A stretch of 64,000 bases of DNA from Actinoplanes siamensis (lineage in GTDB: Bacteria; Actinomycetota; Actinomycetes; Mycobacteriales; Micromonosporaceae), in contig NZ_BOMW01000033.1 in NCBI RefSeq assembly GCF_016862395.1, positions 83,547-147,546 on the forward strand. The letters are read 5' to 3'. Position numbers and translations under genes: made by a program. Below, one piece after another: positions 1 through 9,515 of this stretch (positions within the stretch are counted from its first letter, which is position 1; every line of letters begins with the position of its first letter). The notes under the pieces were generated by a model. The model had not been told where the DNA came from. It worked only from the letters and a program-made list of their open reading frames with translations, and made no database searches.

Positions 1-398
1 TCACCGCCGCGCAGATCAGGGTGGCGGTCACCGACCCGGCGAAGGTGCAGATCTCCAGCGGCGACCCGACCGGGACGCCCAGGATCCTGGACGGCAACAT
101 CGCGGACCGGATCTCCGACCTGGCCGACTCGAAGACCGACGCCGACGCCGAGTACCAGTCGATGATCGGCGAGCTGGGCGTCTCGGCGCAGTCCGCGCTC
201 CGCCGGCGGGACGTGCAGAACGCGGTGACCGACCAGGTGGACGCGGCCCGGGACGCGGAATCCGGGGTGAATCTCGACGAGGAGATGACGAACCTGCTCA
301 CCTACCAGCGTGGGTACGAGGCGGCCAGCCGGGTGCTCACCACGATCGACTCGATGCTCGACCAATTGATCAACCGCACCGGCATGGTCGGTAGGTAA
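1..398 (+). CDS. flgK: FlgK hook-associated protein 1, C-terminal part
   Basis: The frame is open from base 3, so the gene begins outside the window and only about 131 C-terminal residues are seen. FlgK joins the flagellar hook to the filament. The end has the usual D0 helix of hook-associated proteins: a NLDEEMTNLLTYQRGYEAAS segment followed by a heptad-like tail ending in RTGMVGR. It stops 11 bases before flgL, with a GGAG ribosome site between them, so the two are co-transcribed. The order flgK-flgL-fliW-csrA is the classical one and supports the name. Internal GTG or ATG codons are not real starts. Confidence 0.9.
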   Translation, partial: TAAQIRVAVTDPAKVQISSGDPTGTPRILDGNIADRISDLADSKTDADAEYQSMIGELGVSAQSALRRRDVQNAVTDQVDAARDAESGVNLDEEMTNLLTYQRGYEAASRVLTTIDSMLDQLINRTGMVGR

Positions 399-409
399 GG
401 GAGCCCGTC

Positions 410-1333
410 ATGAGCAGCAGCCCGAGGGTCACCGAAAGCAGCGTGCGCACCCGCACCATGGCCAGCCTGCAACGCAACCTGAACCGGACCCAGCAGGCGC
501 AGGACCAGATCTCCAGCGGCAAGCAGCTGAACCGCCCGTCGGACTCGCCGACCGGCACGGTCACCGCTCTGCAGCTGCGCGGGGAGGTGCGGGCGAACCG
601 GAAGTACTCGGCCAACGCCGACGACGCGGTCGGCCGGCTCGGTGTCGTGCAGGACAACCTGCAGTCGTCGGTGGAGCTGCTGACCGTGGCCCGCAACCTG
701 ACTCTGGAGGCGAAGAGCACCGGCGGACAGGGCACGCCCGAGGCCAACCGGGCCCGGGCCGAGCAGCTCGGACAGATCAAGGCGAACCTGGTCCAGTTCG
801 CCAACTCCAAGTACCTGGACCGGCCGGTCTTCGGCGGCTCGACGCCGGACGCCGAGGCCTACGACAGCTCGGGCAAGTACGCGGGGGAGGCGGCCGGCCA
901 GACGTTCCGGGCGATCGGGCCGAACGCGAAGGTCCGGGTCGACGTCCGTGGTCCCGAGGTGTTCGGCCCCGACCAGGCCGCGGACGGCACGGACAATCCC
1001 ACCCAGATGTTCCGGGTGTTGGACAACATCATCGACGCGATGAAGTCCGGAGATGTGGACGCGCTGGACACCGGACTACAGAACCTCGACAAAGCGTCCG
1101 ATCTCGTGAAATCCACTCTTTCGGACGTAGGTGCCCGATACAATCGGGTTACCCAGATGAAGCAGTCCGCTGAGGACCGCTTGATGTCCGTGTCGTCGCA
1201 GCTGTCCGATATCGAGGATGTCGACCTGCCCAAGGCGATCATGGAATTGCAGCTCCAGCAGACCTCGTATCAGGCCGCCCTGGCCGCCACGGCCAAGGTG
1301 ATCCAGCCCTCGCTCATCGATTTCCTGAGGTGA
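410..1333 (+). CDS. flgL: FlgL hook-associated protein 3
   Basis: A 307-residue flagellin-like junction protein that, with FlgK, links hook and filament outside the cell after export by the flagellar type III apparatus. The N-terminal D0/D1 helices (about 1-140, with QDQISSGKQLNRPSDSPTGT) and the C-terminal D0 helix (about 255-307, with MELQLQQTSYQAALAATAKV) are flagellin family signatures; the middle is variable. The ATG at 410 follows GGGAG by 6 bases. Its stop overlaps a possible GTG start of fliW, so translation may be coupled. Flagellar genes argue for a motile actinobacterium, such as one with zoospores. Confidence 0.93.
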   Translation: MSSSPRVTESSVRTRTMASLQRNLNRTQQAQDQISSGKQLNRPSDSPTGTVTALQLRGEVRANRKYSANADDAVGRLGVVQDNLQSSVELLTVARNLTLEAKSTGGQGTPEANRARAEQLGQIKANLVQFANSKYLDRPVFGGSTPDAEAYDSSGKYAGEAAGQTFRAIGPNAKVRVDVRGPEVFGPDQAADGTDNPTQMFRVLDNIIDAMKSGDVDALDTGLQNLDKASDLVKSTLSDVGARYNRVTQMKQSAEDRLMSVSSQLSDIEDVDLPKAIMELQLQQTSYQAALAATAKVIQPSLIDFLR

Positions 1334-1773
1334 CCATGACTACTCGCACCATGTCCCGACCGATCGAGGCCACCATGACCGACCCGTCGCTGGGCCTGCC
1401 GACCATCTCGATGGCGGTCCCCATGCCTGGGTTCCCGGCGCACAAGGAATTCGTCCTGGTGCGACTGAACGACGACGGTCTGCTCTACGCTCTCACCTCG
1501 CTCGACAACCCGGAGCTGCGCTTCCTGGTGGCCCCTCCGGAGCCGTTCTTCCCGGAATACGCCCCGGAGATCGACGACGCGGTGTTCGCGGCGCTGAACA
1601 CCAAGGACCCGGACCGCGTGCTGCTGCTGACCGTCATCACCGCGAGCAAGGAGGAGACCACCGCGAACCTTCTCGCACCGATCGTGGTGGACCGCGACAG
1701 CATGCGCGCCATGCAGACGATCCTGACCGGCTCGGGTTACCCGGTCCGGGCGATCATGAATCGGGCGTTCTGA
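1330..1773 (+). CDS. fliW: FliW flagellar assembly factor
   Basis: About 147 residues, cytoplasmic. FliW binds flagellin and, when free, binds CsrA and relieves its translational repression of flagellin. The family core runs from about residue 20 (GLPTISMAVPMPGFPAHKEF) through NPELRFLVAPPEPFFPEY to LLLTVITASKEETTANLLAP, where the family normally has a TANLLAPIV-type motif. The start is uncertain: GTG 1330 overlaps the flgL stop, ATG 1336 is six bases later, and ATG 1375 is also in frame. The neighbours flgL and csrA fit a FliW-CsrA-flagellin control circuit. Confidence 0.9.
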   Translation: MTMTTRTMSRPIEATMTDPSLGLPTISMAVPMPGFPAHKEFVLVRLNDDGLLYALTSLDNPELRFLVAPPEPFFPEYAPEIDDAVFAALNTKDPDRVLLLTVITASKEETTANLLAPIVVDRDSMRAMQTILTGSGYPVRAIMNRAF

Positions 1774-1784
1774 ACCTCCCGTGC

Positions 1785-1818
1785 AGGCGCGGTCGCGAAC
1801 CCTTGCGGCCGCGCCTTT
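1785..1818 (+). terminator. Intrinsic terminator between fliW and csrA
   Basis: Arms 1785-1796 and 1805-1816 pair over 12 positions with one G-T wobble, with an 8-base loop and a short T run. It lies 12 bases after the fliW stop. It would end the flagellar transcript and leave csrA partly dependent on readthrough or its own promoter. Confidence 0.6.
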
Positions 1819-1855
1819 GCCATGCTGTCCGTTCCATGGCTGGAGGAGGGCGTCG

Positions 1856-2095
1856 ATGCTTGTGCTGACCAGGCGAGCCGGAGAGAGCGTGATGATCGGC
1901 GACGATGTCGTGATCACCGTGCTCGAGGCCCGGGGCGACGTCATCCGGCTGGGCATCCAGGCTCCGCGCGACGTGCAGGTGCACCGCGAGGAGGTGTACC
2001 GGGAGCTGCAGGAGGCGAACCGGGAGGCCGCGTCGCCGAGCGACGAGGCCGTGGACGCGATCGCCCGGATGATGCGGGAGAAGCCGGCCGAGTGA
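1856..2095 (+). CDS. csrA: CsrA translational regulator
   Basis: 79 residues. CsrA is a homodimeric RNA-binding protein that blocks translation by binding GGA motifs near ribosome sites; beside fliW its usual target is flagellin mRNA. The start MLVLTRRAGESVMIGDDVVI and the stretch IRLGIQAPRDVQVHREEVY carry the five-strand core and the conserved Arg-rich RNA-binding edge. The tail after residue 60 is an acidic, Ala-rich extension. The ATG at 1856 is preceded by a strong GGAGGAGG at 1842-1849. An in-frame GTG at 1781 would add 25 residues foreign to the family, so I reject it. Confidence 0.95.
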   Translation: MLVLTRRAGESVMIGDDVVITVLEARGDVIRLGIQAPRDVQVHREEVYRELQEANREAASPSDEAVDAIARMMREKPAE

Positions 2096-2215
2096 GAGCC
2101 GCGCCCGCCGCTGACCGTGACGGGCGCACCTCACCTGCACCGGCGGCTGACCCCGGGGACAACGTATGGTCGGCATTCTTCTCCACGACAGAGAACTTCG
2201 GTCGGGGAGCGGACA

Positions 2216-2965
2216 GTGGTCGCAGAGCGGGAATCAGTCATCGGCGGCGGTGCGATCGGCACCGCGTGCGCGCTTGACCTGACGGTGGACGCACACGTGC
2301 ACACCGGTTTCTCGGCCGGGCGGGACGCCGTCGGCGTGGTGGTCTCGGCCGCCGACCGCGCCGGCCTGACCGCGCTCACCTTCGCCGACCAGGCCGGGCC
2401 GGACACCACCTGGCTGACCGCGTACGCGGACGCCGTGCGCCGGGCCCGGCACCGCACCGAGATGACGCTGCGGGTGGCCGTCGAGGTGGAGGTGGTCCGC
2501 CCGGACGGCTGGCTGGCCCTCCCGCCCGACCTGACCCAGCTGGACGCCCTGTCGGTGGCGATCTCCGCCCTGCCGCTCGGCGACGAGTTGCTGGACGTCC
2601 GGTCGGTCCGGGCCCGGCTCGCGGCCGGCGAGACGACAGTCGAGCGGGTGGCGGAGGATCTGGTCACGGCCACCGTGCGCGGTCTGGAGCGGGCCTCCCG
2701 GTATGTGCCCACCCAGCTTGCCCGCCCGCTCGTGCTGCTGACCCAGGCCGGTGTCGACGACGCCGCGGTGTCGCCCTCGCTGATCGGCGAGCTGGCCGCC
2801 GCGTGCCGGGCCACCGGCACCGTGGTGGAGATCAGCGAGGCCTGGCGCAGCCCGTCCCCGCGCCTGGTGGCGATGCTGCGGGACGCCGGTGTGACGCTGG
2901 TGCCCGCGAGTGACGCCCGGTACGCCGCCGAGGTGGGCGGCTGGCAGTACCTGCGACGAGTCTGA
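2216..2965 (+). CDS. PHP domain protein with an altered metal site
   Basis: 249 residues. PHP domains are metal-dependent phosphoesterases such as histidinol phosphatase or polymerase-associated domains. The first motif is present (DAHVHTGFSAGRD, about residues 22-34). The second, usually TDHD-like, reads FADQAG, and the last, usually SDAH, reads SDAR. Several metal ligands are therefore changed and activity is doubtful. GTG 2216 was chosen because GGGGAG lies 7 bases before it. It stands alone between csrA and an SRPBCC gene. The substrate is unknown. Confidence 0.65.
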   Translation: MVAERESVIGGGAIGTACALDLTVDAHVHTGFSAGRDAVGVVVSAADRAGLTALTFADQAGPDTTWLTAYADAVRRARHRTEMTLRVAVEVEVVRPDGWLALPPDLTQLDALSVAISALPLGDELLDVRSVRARLAAGETTVERVAEDLVTATVRGLERASRYVPTQLARPLVLLTQAGVDDAAVSPSLIGELAAACRATGTVVEISEAWRSPSPRLVAMLRDAGVTLVPASDARYAAEVGGWQYLRRV

Positions 2966-3049
2966 CCACTGTCTCCGCGAAAGTGAACACGGGTCGCGGT
3001 CGCCTCCGTACTCTCTGTGATGCCAGCACTTCAGCATGGGAGAGATGCG

Positions 3050-3868
3050 ATGAGTATGGTTCAGCAGGCCATCGAGGTGAGTGCGCCGCTGCACACGGTG
3101 TACGAACAACTCGCCGCGTTCGAGAACTACCCGCGGTTCATGACCGGGGTCCGTCAGGTCACCCCGACCGGAGGCGACCAGACGCACTGGATCATGGACG
3201 TCGACGGCAAGCGCCGGGAATTCGACGCGCAGATCATCGAGCGGACCCCGGACGAGCGGGTCTCCTGGTCCACCATGGAGGGCCCGCTCCTCGCCGAGAC
3301 CATCACGCTGCGCCCGATGGGGGAGACGAAGACCCAGATCGTCGCTCAGCTCGAGGCCGACATCGCCTTCCTCATGCCCAGCGACAGGCACGGACAGGAA
3401 TCGCTGAACCGCCGTCTCAAAGCCGATCTGACCACGTTCAAGGGCCTGGTCGAGAGCGGGGTCCTGGGCGGTCGACCGATGCCCACCGGGGCCAGCAGCA
3501 AGCGCCTGGCCAGCCCGTCGCACACGCTGTTCGGCACCTCCCGCGACTTCGCCTCACCGGCCTCGGTGGCCGCTCGGGTGCACAAGCACCCACCGGCCAC
3601 GCAGCCCGCGCCGGAGCCGGGCGCGGGCTGGGACACCGGCGCCGCCGACCTGGGCAACGCCGACCCGACCGGCACCGGGCTCACCGACAACCCGCTGCAC
3701 CACCCGGCCGGCCCGGGGAACCTGCCGGGCGGCGGAGAGCAGACGACCAGGCGTGGTGCCGGACCGATGGGCGGCATGTCCGGGACCGCCCGGATGGGCG
3801 GGAACACCGCGGCCGGCGACAACTGGGGCAGCGGGATGATCAACGAAGAGGATCGCGGCATCGGCTGA
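3050..3868 (+). CDS. SRPBCC family (cyclase/dehydrase-like) protein
   Basis: 272 residues. The first 150 or so form an SRPBCC/START-like lipid-binding fold: QQAIEVSAPLHTVYEQLAAF, the FENYPRFMTGV motif usual for polyketide-cyclase/dehydrase-type proteins, then a beta-rich stretch and a long C-terminal helix. Residues from about 170 onward are low complexity, rich in Gly, Pro, Thr and Ala, and probably disordered. There is no signal peptide. The ATG at 3050 follows GGGAGAG. Ligand and role are not known. The tail is longer than in most family members. Confidence 0.7.
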   Translation: MSMVQQAIEVSAPLHTVYEQLAAFENYPRFMTGVRQVTPTGGDQTHWIMDVDGKRREFDAQIIERTPDERVSWSTMEGPLLAETITLRPMGETKTQIVAQLEADIAFLMPSDRHGQESLNRRLKADLTTFKGLVESGVLGGRPMPTGASSKRLASPSHTLFGTSRDFASPASVAARVHKHPPATQPAPEPGAGWDTGAADLGNADPTGTGLTDNPLHHPAGPGNLPGGGEQTTRRGAGPMGGMSGTARMGGNTAAGDNWGSGMINEEDRGIG

Positions 3869-3889
3869 CCGGGCCGATCCCGACCGGAC

Positions 3890-3917
3890 AGGGCCGCTCC
3901 CGCACGGGAGCGGCCCT
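3890..3917. terminator. Bidirectional hairpin terminator
   Basis: A perfect 12-bp stem (3890-3901 with 3906-3917) and a GCAC loop lie between the convergent SRPBCC gene (stop 3868) and the histidine kinase gene (stop 3932). It can serve both strands. Confidence 0.75.
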
Positions 3918-3931
3918 TGTGTCGCGCGCGG

Positions 3932-5329
3932 CTACGGCAACGTCGGGGAGGGCGTCTCGCCCGGCGCCCGGGGCGCGGTCTCCAGGGTGATCAGCAGGCG
4001 GGCGCCCCGCGGCTTCGCGTGTTCGTAACGCAGCGAGCCGCCGTTCGCCTCCACCAGGTGCCGGGCGATGAACAGGCCCAACCCGGCGCCCCGGATGAAC
4101 CTGCCGAAGAGATTGGGCAGCAGGTCATCCGGAATGCCCGGACCGCTGTCCCGGACCTCCAGCAACACCGTCTCCGGGCCCTCCCGATCGGCCCGGACCT
4201 CGACCGGGGCCGCGCCGTGCGCCAGCGCGTTCTTCAGCAGGTTCTCCACCACCGCGATCAGGTGGCCGCGGTCGGCCAGCGCGGAGAGGCCGTCGTCGAT
4301 GGTGATCTTCACCTGGTCCGCGCCGCCGGTGACCCTGGTGGCCGCCTCGGCGACCTCGCGCAGCGGCACCGGCACCCGCCGCGCGGTGACCGCGCCGGTG
4401 TCCAGCCGGAACAGCAGCTGCAGGTCGTTCATCATCTTGACCAGCCGCCGGGTGTTCTTGTCGACCTTCCGGGCCAGCTCCAGCCGGATGTCGTCGGGCA
4501 GATCCCCCCAGTCCGCGCAGAGCAGCTCGGCGAGGCTGGCGATCGAGCTGATCGGCTGCGCCATGTCGTGGGTGAGCATCGAGGTGAGGTCGTTCTTGAA
4601 GGCGAGCGCCGAGGCCAGCTGGGCGTTGCCGCGCTCCAGCTCGTCGGCGTGCCGGCTGAGCGCCTCCTCGGCGCGCTTGCGCTCGGCGATGTCGACGTAG
4701 GTGGCCACGTACCCGCGCGGGGCGCCAGCCTCGTCGGCGATGGTGGCCACGGTGGCCAGCACCGGGACGGTGGTGCCGTCGGCGCGGGGCAGCAGCCAGT
4801 CGCCGCCGGCGCCGGGCAGGGGTGGCGCGGGTGCCTCGGCGACGGTGTCGTAACCGGTCAGCTCACGCCAGCGGCGGTTCACGTCGATGACCCGGTAGTT
4901 GGCGTCGAGCACCATCACCGCCTCGTTCATCGACTGCCACAGGGTCTCGGCGAAGTCCGGCCGCAGGCGCGGTTCGGCAGCGGGCCCGGGGGGCGCGGGC
5001 GGGGGCGGGGGCGCGTCGAGGCGGTACACCAGGGCGGCGAGCACCGTCACCACGGTGATGCCGCCGAGGAAGAGGGCCGATCCGGAGGCGACCGCGGCCG
5101 CGGCGATCAGGGCGACGGTGACGCCCCAGATCGCCGACCGCTTCCGCCCGCCACGGACGGCGTAGATCAGCAGGGCAAGTCCGGCCACGATCAGGCCGGC
5201 CGCCGGAGCGGGTGTGGCGCCGCCAACTTCCAGGAAGCCGATGACGGCCACCGTGGCCCCGGCGCATCCGGCGATCACCCGGGACAGATCGCCCACGCCG
5301 CGCGCCGCGATATGCACACATACCCCCAT
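3932..5329 (-). CDS. Orphan PAS-domain membrane histidine kinase
   Basis: 465 residues from ATG 5329. Order: membrane helices within about 18-103, a Pro-rich linker, a PAS domain (about 125-215, with MNEAVMVLDANYRVIDVN), a HisKA dimerisation helix with the phospho-accepting His254 in LTHDMAQPISS, and an HATPase_c domain with N-box ENLLKNALAHG, G1 box DSGPGIPDDLL and GAGLGLFIARHL. No response regulator adjoins it; the nearest, at 7318, is 2 kb away and separately transcribed. Starts at GTG 5296 or later are possible because the first membrane helix begins near residue 18 and no ribosome site precedes 5329. A perfect 15-bp inverted repeat brackets the start. Confidence 0.85.
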   Translation of the reverse strand: MGVCVHIAARGVGDLSRVIAGCAGATVAVIGFLEVGGATPAPAAGLIVAGLALLIYAVRGGRKRSAIWGVTVALIAAAAVASGSALFLGGITVVTVLAALVYRLDAPPPPPAPPGPAAEPRLRPDFAETLWQSMNEAVMVLDANYRVIDVNRRWRELTGYDTVAEAPAPPLPGAGGDWLLPRADGTTVPVLATVATIADEAGAPRGYVATYVDIAERKRAEEALSRHADELERGNAQLASALAFKNDLTSMLTHDMAQPISSIASLAELLCADWGDLPDDIRLELARKVDKNTRRLVKMMNDLQLLFRLDTGAVTARRVPVPLREVAEAATRVTGGADQVKITIDDGLSALADRGHLIAVVENLLKNALAHGAAPVEVRADREGPETVLLEVRDSGPGIPDDLLPNLFGRFIRGAGLGLFIARHLVEANGGSLRYEHAKPRGARLLITLETAPRAPGETPSPTLP

Positions 5330-5359
5330 GACGTGAGGAAATGAGCATATCGCGGCGCG
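5301..5359. promoter_or_regulatory. Perfect 15-bp inverted repeat around the kinase start
   Basis: Arms cgcgccgcgatatgc (5301-5315) and its exact complement (5345-5359) are separated by 29 bases that contain the ATG at 5329. As DNA it could be an operator with two half-sites. As RNA of the minus strand it would put the start codon in the loop of a 15-bp stem. If GTG 5296 is the true start, the repeat lies just upstream of it. Confidence 0.6.
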
Positions 5360-5378
5360 ATCGACTGATTACCCGTCG

Positions 5379-5591
5379 TCACTTACCCGCCCAGAAGAAC
5401 CCTTTCTCCAGGCGGACCTTGCTACCCACGCGGGCGATCTGAGCATGCATCCGGTTCGCGTGATGGCCGCAGAAGGCCAGGTCACCGCCGCTGCTCAGGG
5501 TCACTTCGAGTTTGGCGGCCGCGCCACAACGGTCGCAGCGCTCGGTGAGCTCGCCGACGGTGTCGATCTCGGGCGACAGCAGGGTGGTCAT
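5379..5591 (-). CDS. DUF7455-type small zinc-ribbon protein
   Basis: 70 residues, common in actinobacteria, function unknown. CDRCGAAAKLEV and then LAFCGHHANRM look like a metal site built from two CxxC/CxxH pairs. The start ATG 5591 is chosen because AAGGAG lies 7 bases upstream; an upstream ATG at 5609 has no ribosome site. It sits upstream of the histidine kinase on the same strand, but the kinase has its own repeat-containing leader, so an operon is not implied. Confidence 0.7.
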   Translation of the reverse strand: MTTLLSPEIDTVGELTERCDRCGAAAKLEVTLSSGGDLAFCGHHANRMHAQIARVGSKVRLEKGFFWAGK

Positions 5592-5829
5592 ATCGCTCTC
5601 CTTGCTCATGGCCGAATGAAGCGGCGCTCAACGGCGGTGTGCAGCGTCCTGACAGCGGACTAGATCGGCCCAGGGCCAGATGGCCTTAGCGGTTCGGACC
5701 CCTTGTGACCGGTGCAACGCCGATGCACCGGACCGCGACCCGGACCAGCACCTCTCCGTCTCCAACATTCCCGCAAGCCGCTCCGGCATGCCCCCTGGGG
5801 CCGGTGCACCTGACTGAGGGAGACATTCG

Positions 5830-7101
<1,272 letters not shown>

Positions 7102-7194
7102 CCCGGACCCGGCGCCACCGGGAGATGCGCGGTTTCCGTGGCGAGCCGGCGCTGGTGGTGCGATTCACCGCTGCCTACCCGGATGGGCCGAACC

Positions 7195-7232
7195 GGACAC
7201 GCCCGTCGCGACCCTTCGTGGCGGGCGTGTCC
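7195..7232 (+). terminator. Terminator after the S8 protease
   Basis: A perfect 11-bp stem (7195-7205 with 7222-7232), extended inward by further pairs with G-T wobbles, lies 93 bases after the protease stop and before the response regulator. No clear T run follows. Confidence 0.55.
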
Positions 7233-7317
7233 CGTCCGGCCGCTGCTCGGCAAACTGCCCAACTCGACGCCTCGCGGCGGCTAGCGTGAGATCGACCCCA
7301 GCCCGCGAGGAGGACCC

Positions 7318-7722
7318 ATGTCCGAGGCGCCGGTCGCCGAAACGCCGACCATCCTGGTCGTCGACGACGAAGAAGATCTCCGCGACATCATGCGCCGCAT
7401 GCTGGAGCGCAAAGGGTACGCGGCCCTGGTGGCCGGTGACCCGGACGAGGCCATCTCGGTCTGCCGGGAGCACCCGGGCGACATCGACGTCCTGGTCACC
7501 GACCTGACCCTGCCGGGCGGGAAGTCCGGCGGCGAACTGGCCGGCACGGTCATCCAGATGCGCCCGGAGACCGGCGTGGTCTTCATCTCCGGCCTGCCCA
7601 AGGACATCGCCGTCACCAAGGGCCTGGTCGGTGAGGACGCCCTCCTGGTCAAGAAGCCCTTCACCGCCGACGCGCTGCTGAGCGCCCTTCGAACAGTACT
7701 GAACAACGGAAAAGCGGACTAG
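7318..7722 (+). CDS. Single-domain response regulator
   Basis: 134 residues, a receiver domain only. Acidic pair Asp16/Asp17 (VVDDEED), phospho-acceptor Asp62 (VLVTDLTLPGG), switch Ser91 and Lys113 (KKPF) are all present. No output domain follows, so it may act by protein contact or in a phosphorelay, possibly with a histidine kinase elsewhere such as the orphan at 3932-5329 (inference). ATG 7318 follows GAGGAGGA by 3 bases. Confidence 0.88.
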   Translation: MSEAPVAETPTILVVDDEEDLRDIMRRMLERKGYAALVAGDPDEAISVCREHPGDIDVLVTDLTLPGGKSGGELAGTVIQMRPETGVVFISGLPKDIAVTKGLVGEDALLVKKPFTADALLSALRTVLNNGKAD

Positions 7723-7863
7723 CCGCAGCCAACACGCGTCTCGCCCGTCGATGACGAGAGCCGCAAAACGGCTAACGGAGTGGGGTCGGTTCCAGCGCTC
7801 CCGTCATCGACCAGAAGGGGCGGAACGCCACGGCGCCGAAGGCGACGCGATCAAGCCCAGCGA

Positions 7864-8625
7864 TCAAGCCGAGACGCAACCGTAGGGAACACTCAGCTCA
7901 CCCAACCGCCAGCGCGCCGGCCCGTCGAGCACCGGCCAGCCCTCGGCGCGCATCCGACGCACCGTGGCCAGCCACCGCTGCCGTGGCCCGAACGGCGTCG
8001 CCTCGGTGTCCCACGCCCTGCGCAGCGCGCGCAGCAGGTCGTGCACCGGATGACCGGGCACGTTGTGGTGGATCAGCGCCTTCGGCAGCCGCTCGGCGAA
8101 GACCAGGGGGTGTTCCAGGACGGGCAACCGCGCGGACAGCGTGAGCGTCGACGGCAGGCCGCCGTCGACCACCACCCAGGTGGCGATCCGGCCCAGCTCG
8201 TCACAGGTGCCCTCGACGAGCAGCGCGCCGGTGCCGGTCATCTGCCGCCAGGCCGCGGTCACCTCGTCCTCGCCGTACTGCCGGAGCACGTTGAACGCGC
8301 GCACCACCACCGGCGCGAGCCCGGCCAGCTCGAAGCCGCCGCGGCGGAACTCCAGGCGGGGCGGGTCCGCGTGCGGCTGGGCGGCCGACACCCGGTCCGG
8401 ATCGATCTCCAGACCGACCACCGTGACGTCGCTCCGGACCGCGGCCGCCAGCCGGCTCCGGAGCTCGACGGCCGTGACCGGCGTGGCGCCGTACCCCAGG
8501 TCGACGACCAGGGGCACGGCTGCCGCCGTCAGTAGATCCCGGCACCGGTACGCGATGAAGTTGTCCACCCGCCGTAGACGGTTCGGGTTGGTGGTGCCCC
8601 GGGTGATCGCGCCGACCGGCTTCAC
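7864..8625 (-). CDS. Class I SAM-dependent methyltransferase
   Basis: 253 residues. SAM motif I reads LVVDLGYGATPVTAVELRSRL; motif II is VVGLEIDPDRV; a later RAFNVLRQY and GTGALLVEGTCDELGR follow. GTG 8625 starts 6 bases after the stop of the upstream SDR, so the two form a two-gene unit. Substrate unknown. An open frame continues upstream but only as a shadow of the SDR gene. The C-terminal part contains Trp/Arg-rich repeats typical of this actinobacterial hypothetical methyltransferase type. Confidence 0.72.
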   Translation of the reverse strand: MKPVGAITRGTTNPNRLRRVDNFIAYRCRDLLTAAAVPLVVDLGYGATPVTAVELRSRLAAAVRSDVTVVGLEIDPDRVSAAQPHADPPRLEFRRGGFELAGLAPVVVRAFNVLRQYGEDEVTAAWRQMTGTGALLVEGTCDELGRIATWVVVDGGLPSTLTLSARLPVLEHPLVFAERLPKALIHHNVPGHPVHDLLRALRRAWDTEATPFGPRQRWLATVRRMRAEGWPVLDGPARWRLGELSVPYGCVSA

Positions 8626-8630
8626 CTGAC

Positions 8631-9386
8631 CTACAGCTCCCGGTGCACCTTGTGCTGAGCGGCCTGGGCGATCGGGCGGACCACCAGCCGGTCGATGTTC
8701 ACGTGTTGCGGCCGGGTCGCCGCGAACGCGATCACGTCCGCGATGTCGTCGGCCAGCAGCGGCTCCTTGACGCCGGCGTAGACGGCGTCGGCCCGGTCCC
8801 GGTCGCCGCCGAAGCGGTTGAGCGAGAACTCGTCGGTGCGCACCATGCCCGGGTCGATCTCGATCACCCGGACCGGCTTGCCGGACAGCTCCAGCCGCAG
8901 CGTCCCGACCAGGGCGGTTTGCGCGTGCTTCGCCGCGACATAACCCCCACCGCCTTCGTACGGCGTGAAGGCCGCCGTCGACCCGACCGTCACGATCGTC
9001 CCGGCCCCGCTCGCCTCCAGCGCCGGCAGCAGCGCCTTGGTGACCCGCAGGGTGCCCAGCACGTTCACGTCGAACATCGCCTGCCAGTCGCCGGCCGAGC
9101 TGTTCGCCACCGGGTCCAGCCCGATCGCCCCGCCGGCGTTGTTGACCAGCAGGGCCAACGTCCCGTCCAAGCCGGCCACCGTGGCGGCCAGCCCGGCCAC
9201 CGACTCGTCCGAGGTGATGTCGCACGTGACAGCTGTCGCGTTCGTCCCGATCTCCTTGGCCAGCGCGTCCAGCCGGTCCGCCCGGCGGGCCGCGGCGACC
9301 ACGTGAAACCCCTCGCCGGCCAGGCGGCGGGCGGTCGCCTCGCCGATTCCGCTGGACGCCCCGGTGACCACTGCGATTCTCTGCAT
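8631..9386 (-). CDS. Short-chain dehydrogenase/reductase
   Basis: 251 residues, classical SDR: cofactor motif TGASSGIGEATARRL, Asp-containing CDITSDES, structural NNAGG, and catalytic Ser/Tyr/Lys in VGSTAAF and YVAAKHAQ. The basic AARRADR after beta-2 suggests NADP(H). ATG 9386 (MQRIAVVTG) was chosen; a longer frame reaching 9569 has no family similarity in its first 61 residues and crosses the mshA promoter. Substrate unknown; first gene of a pair with the methyltransferase. Confidence 0.85.
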   Translation of the reverse strand: MQRIAVVTGASSGIGEATARRLAGEGFHVVAAARRADRLDALAKEIGTNATAVTCDITSDESVAGLAATVAGLDGTLALLVNNAGGAIGLDPVANSSAGDWQAMFDVNVLGTLRVTKALLPALEASGAGTIVTVGSTAAFTPYEGGGGYVAAKHAQTALVGTLRLELSGKPVRVIEIDPGMVRTDEFSLNRFGGDRDRADAVYAGVKEPLLADDIADVIAFAATRPQHVNIDRLVVRPIAQAAQHKVHREL

Positions 9387-9515
9387 GCTCAGATCCTGCC
9401 TCATGACCTGAGTCACCCCTGCCCGGCTGCGTAGTGGTTCAGCGCACGCCGATGGGGAAGATGACAAGTAGGCAACGACTCCGTCGTCTGGCGAACCCGA
9501 TTGGAGGGCCGGAAC

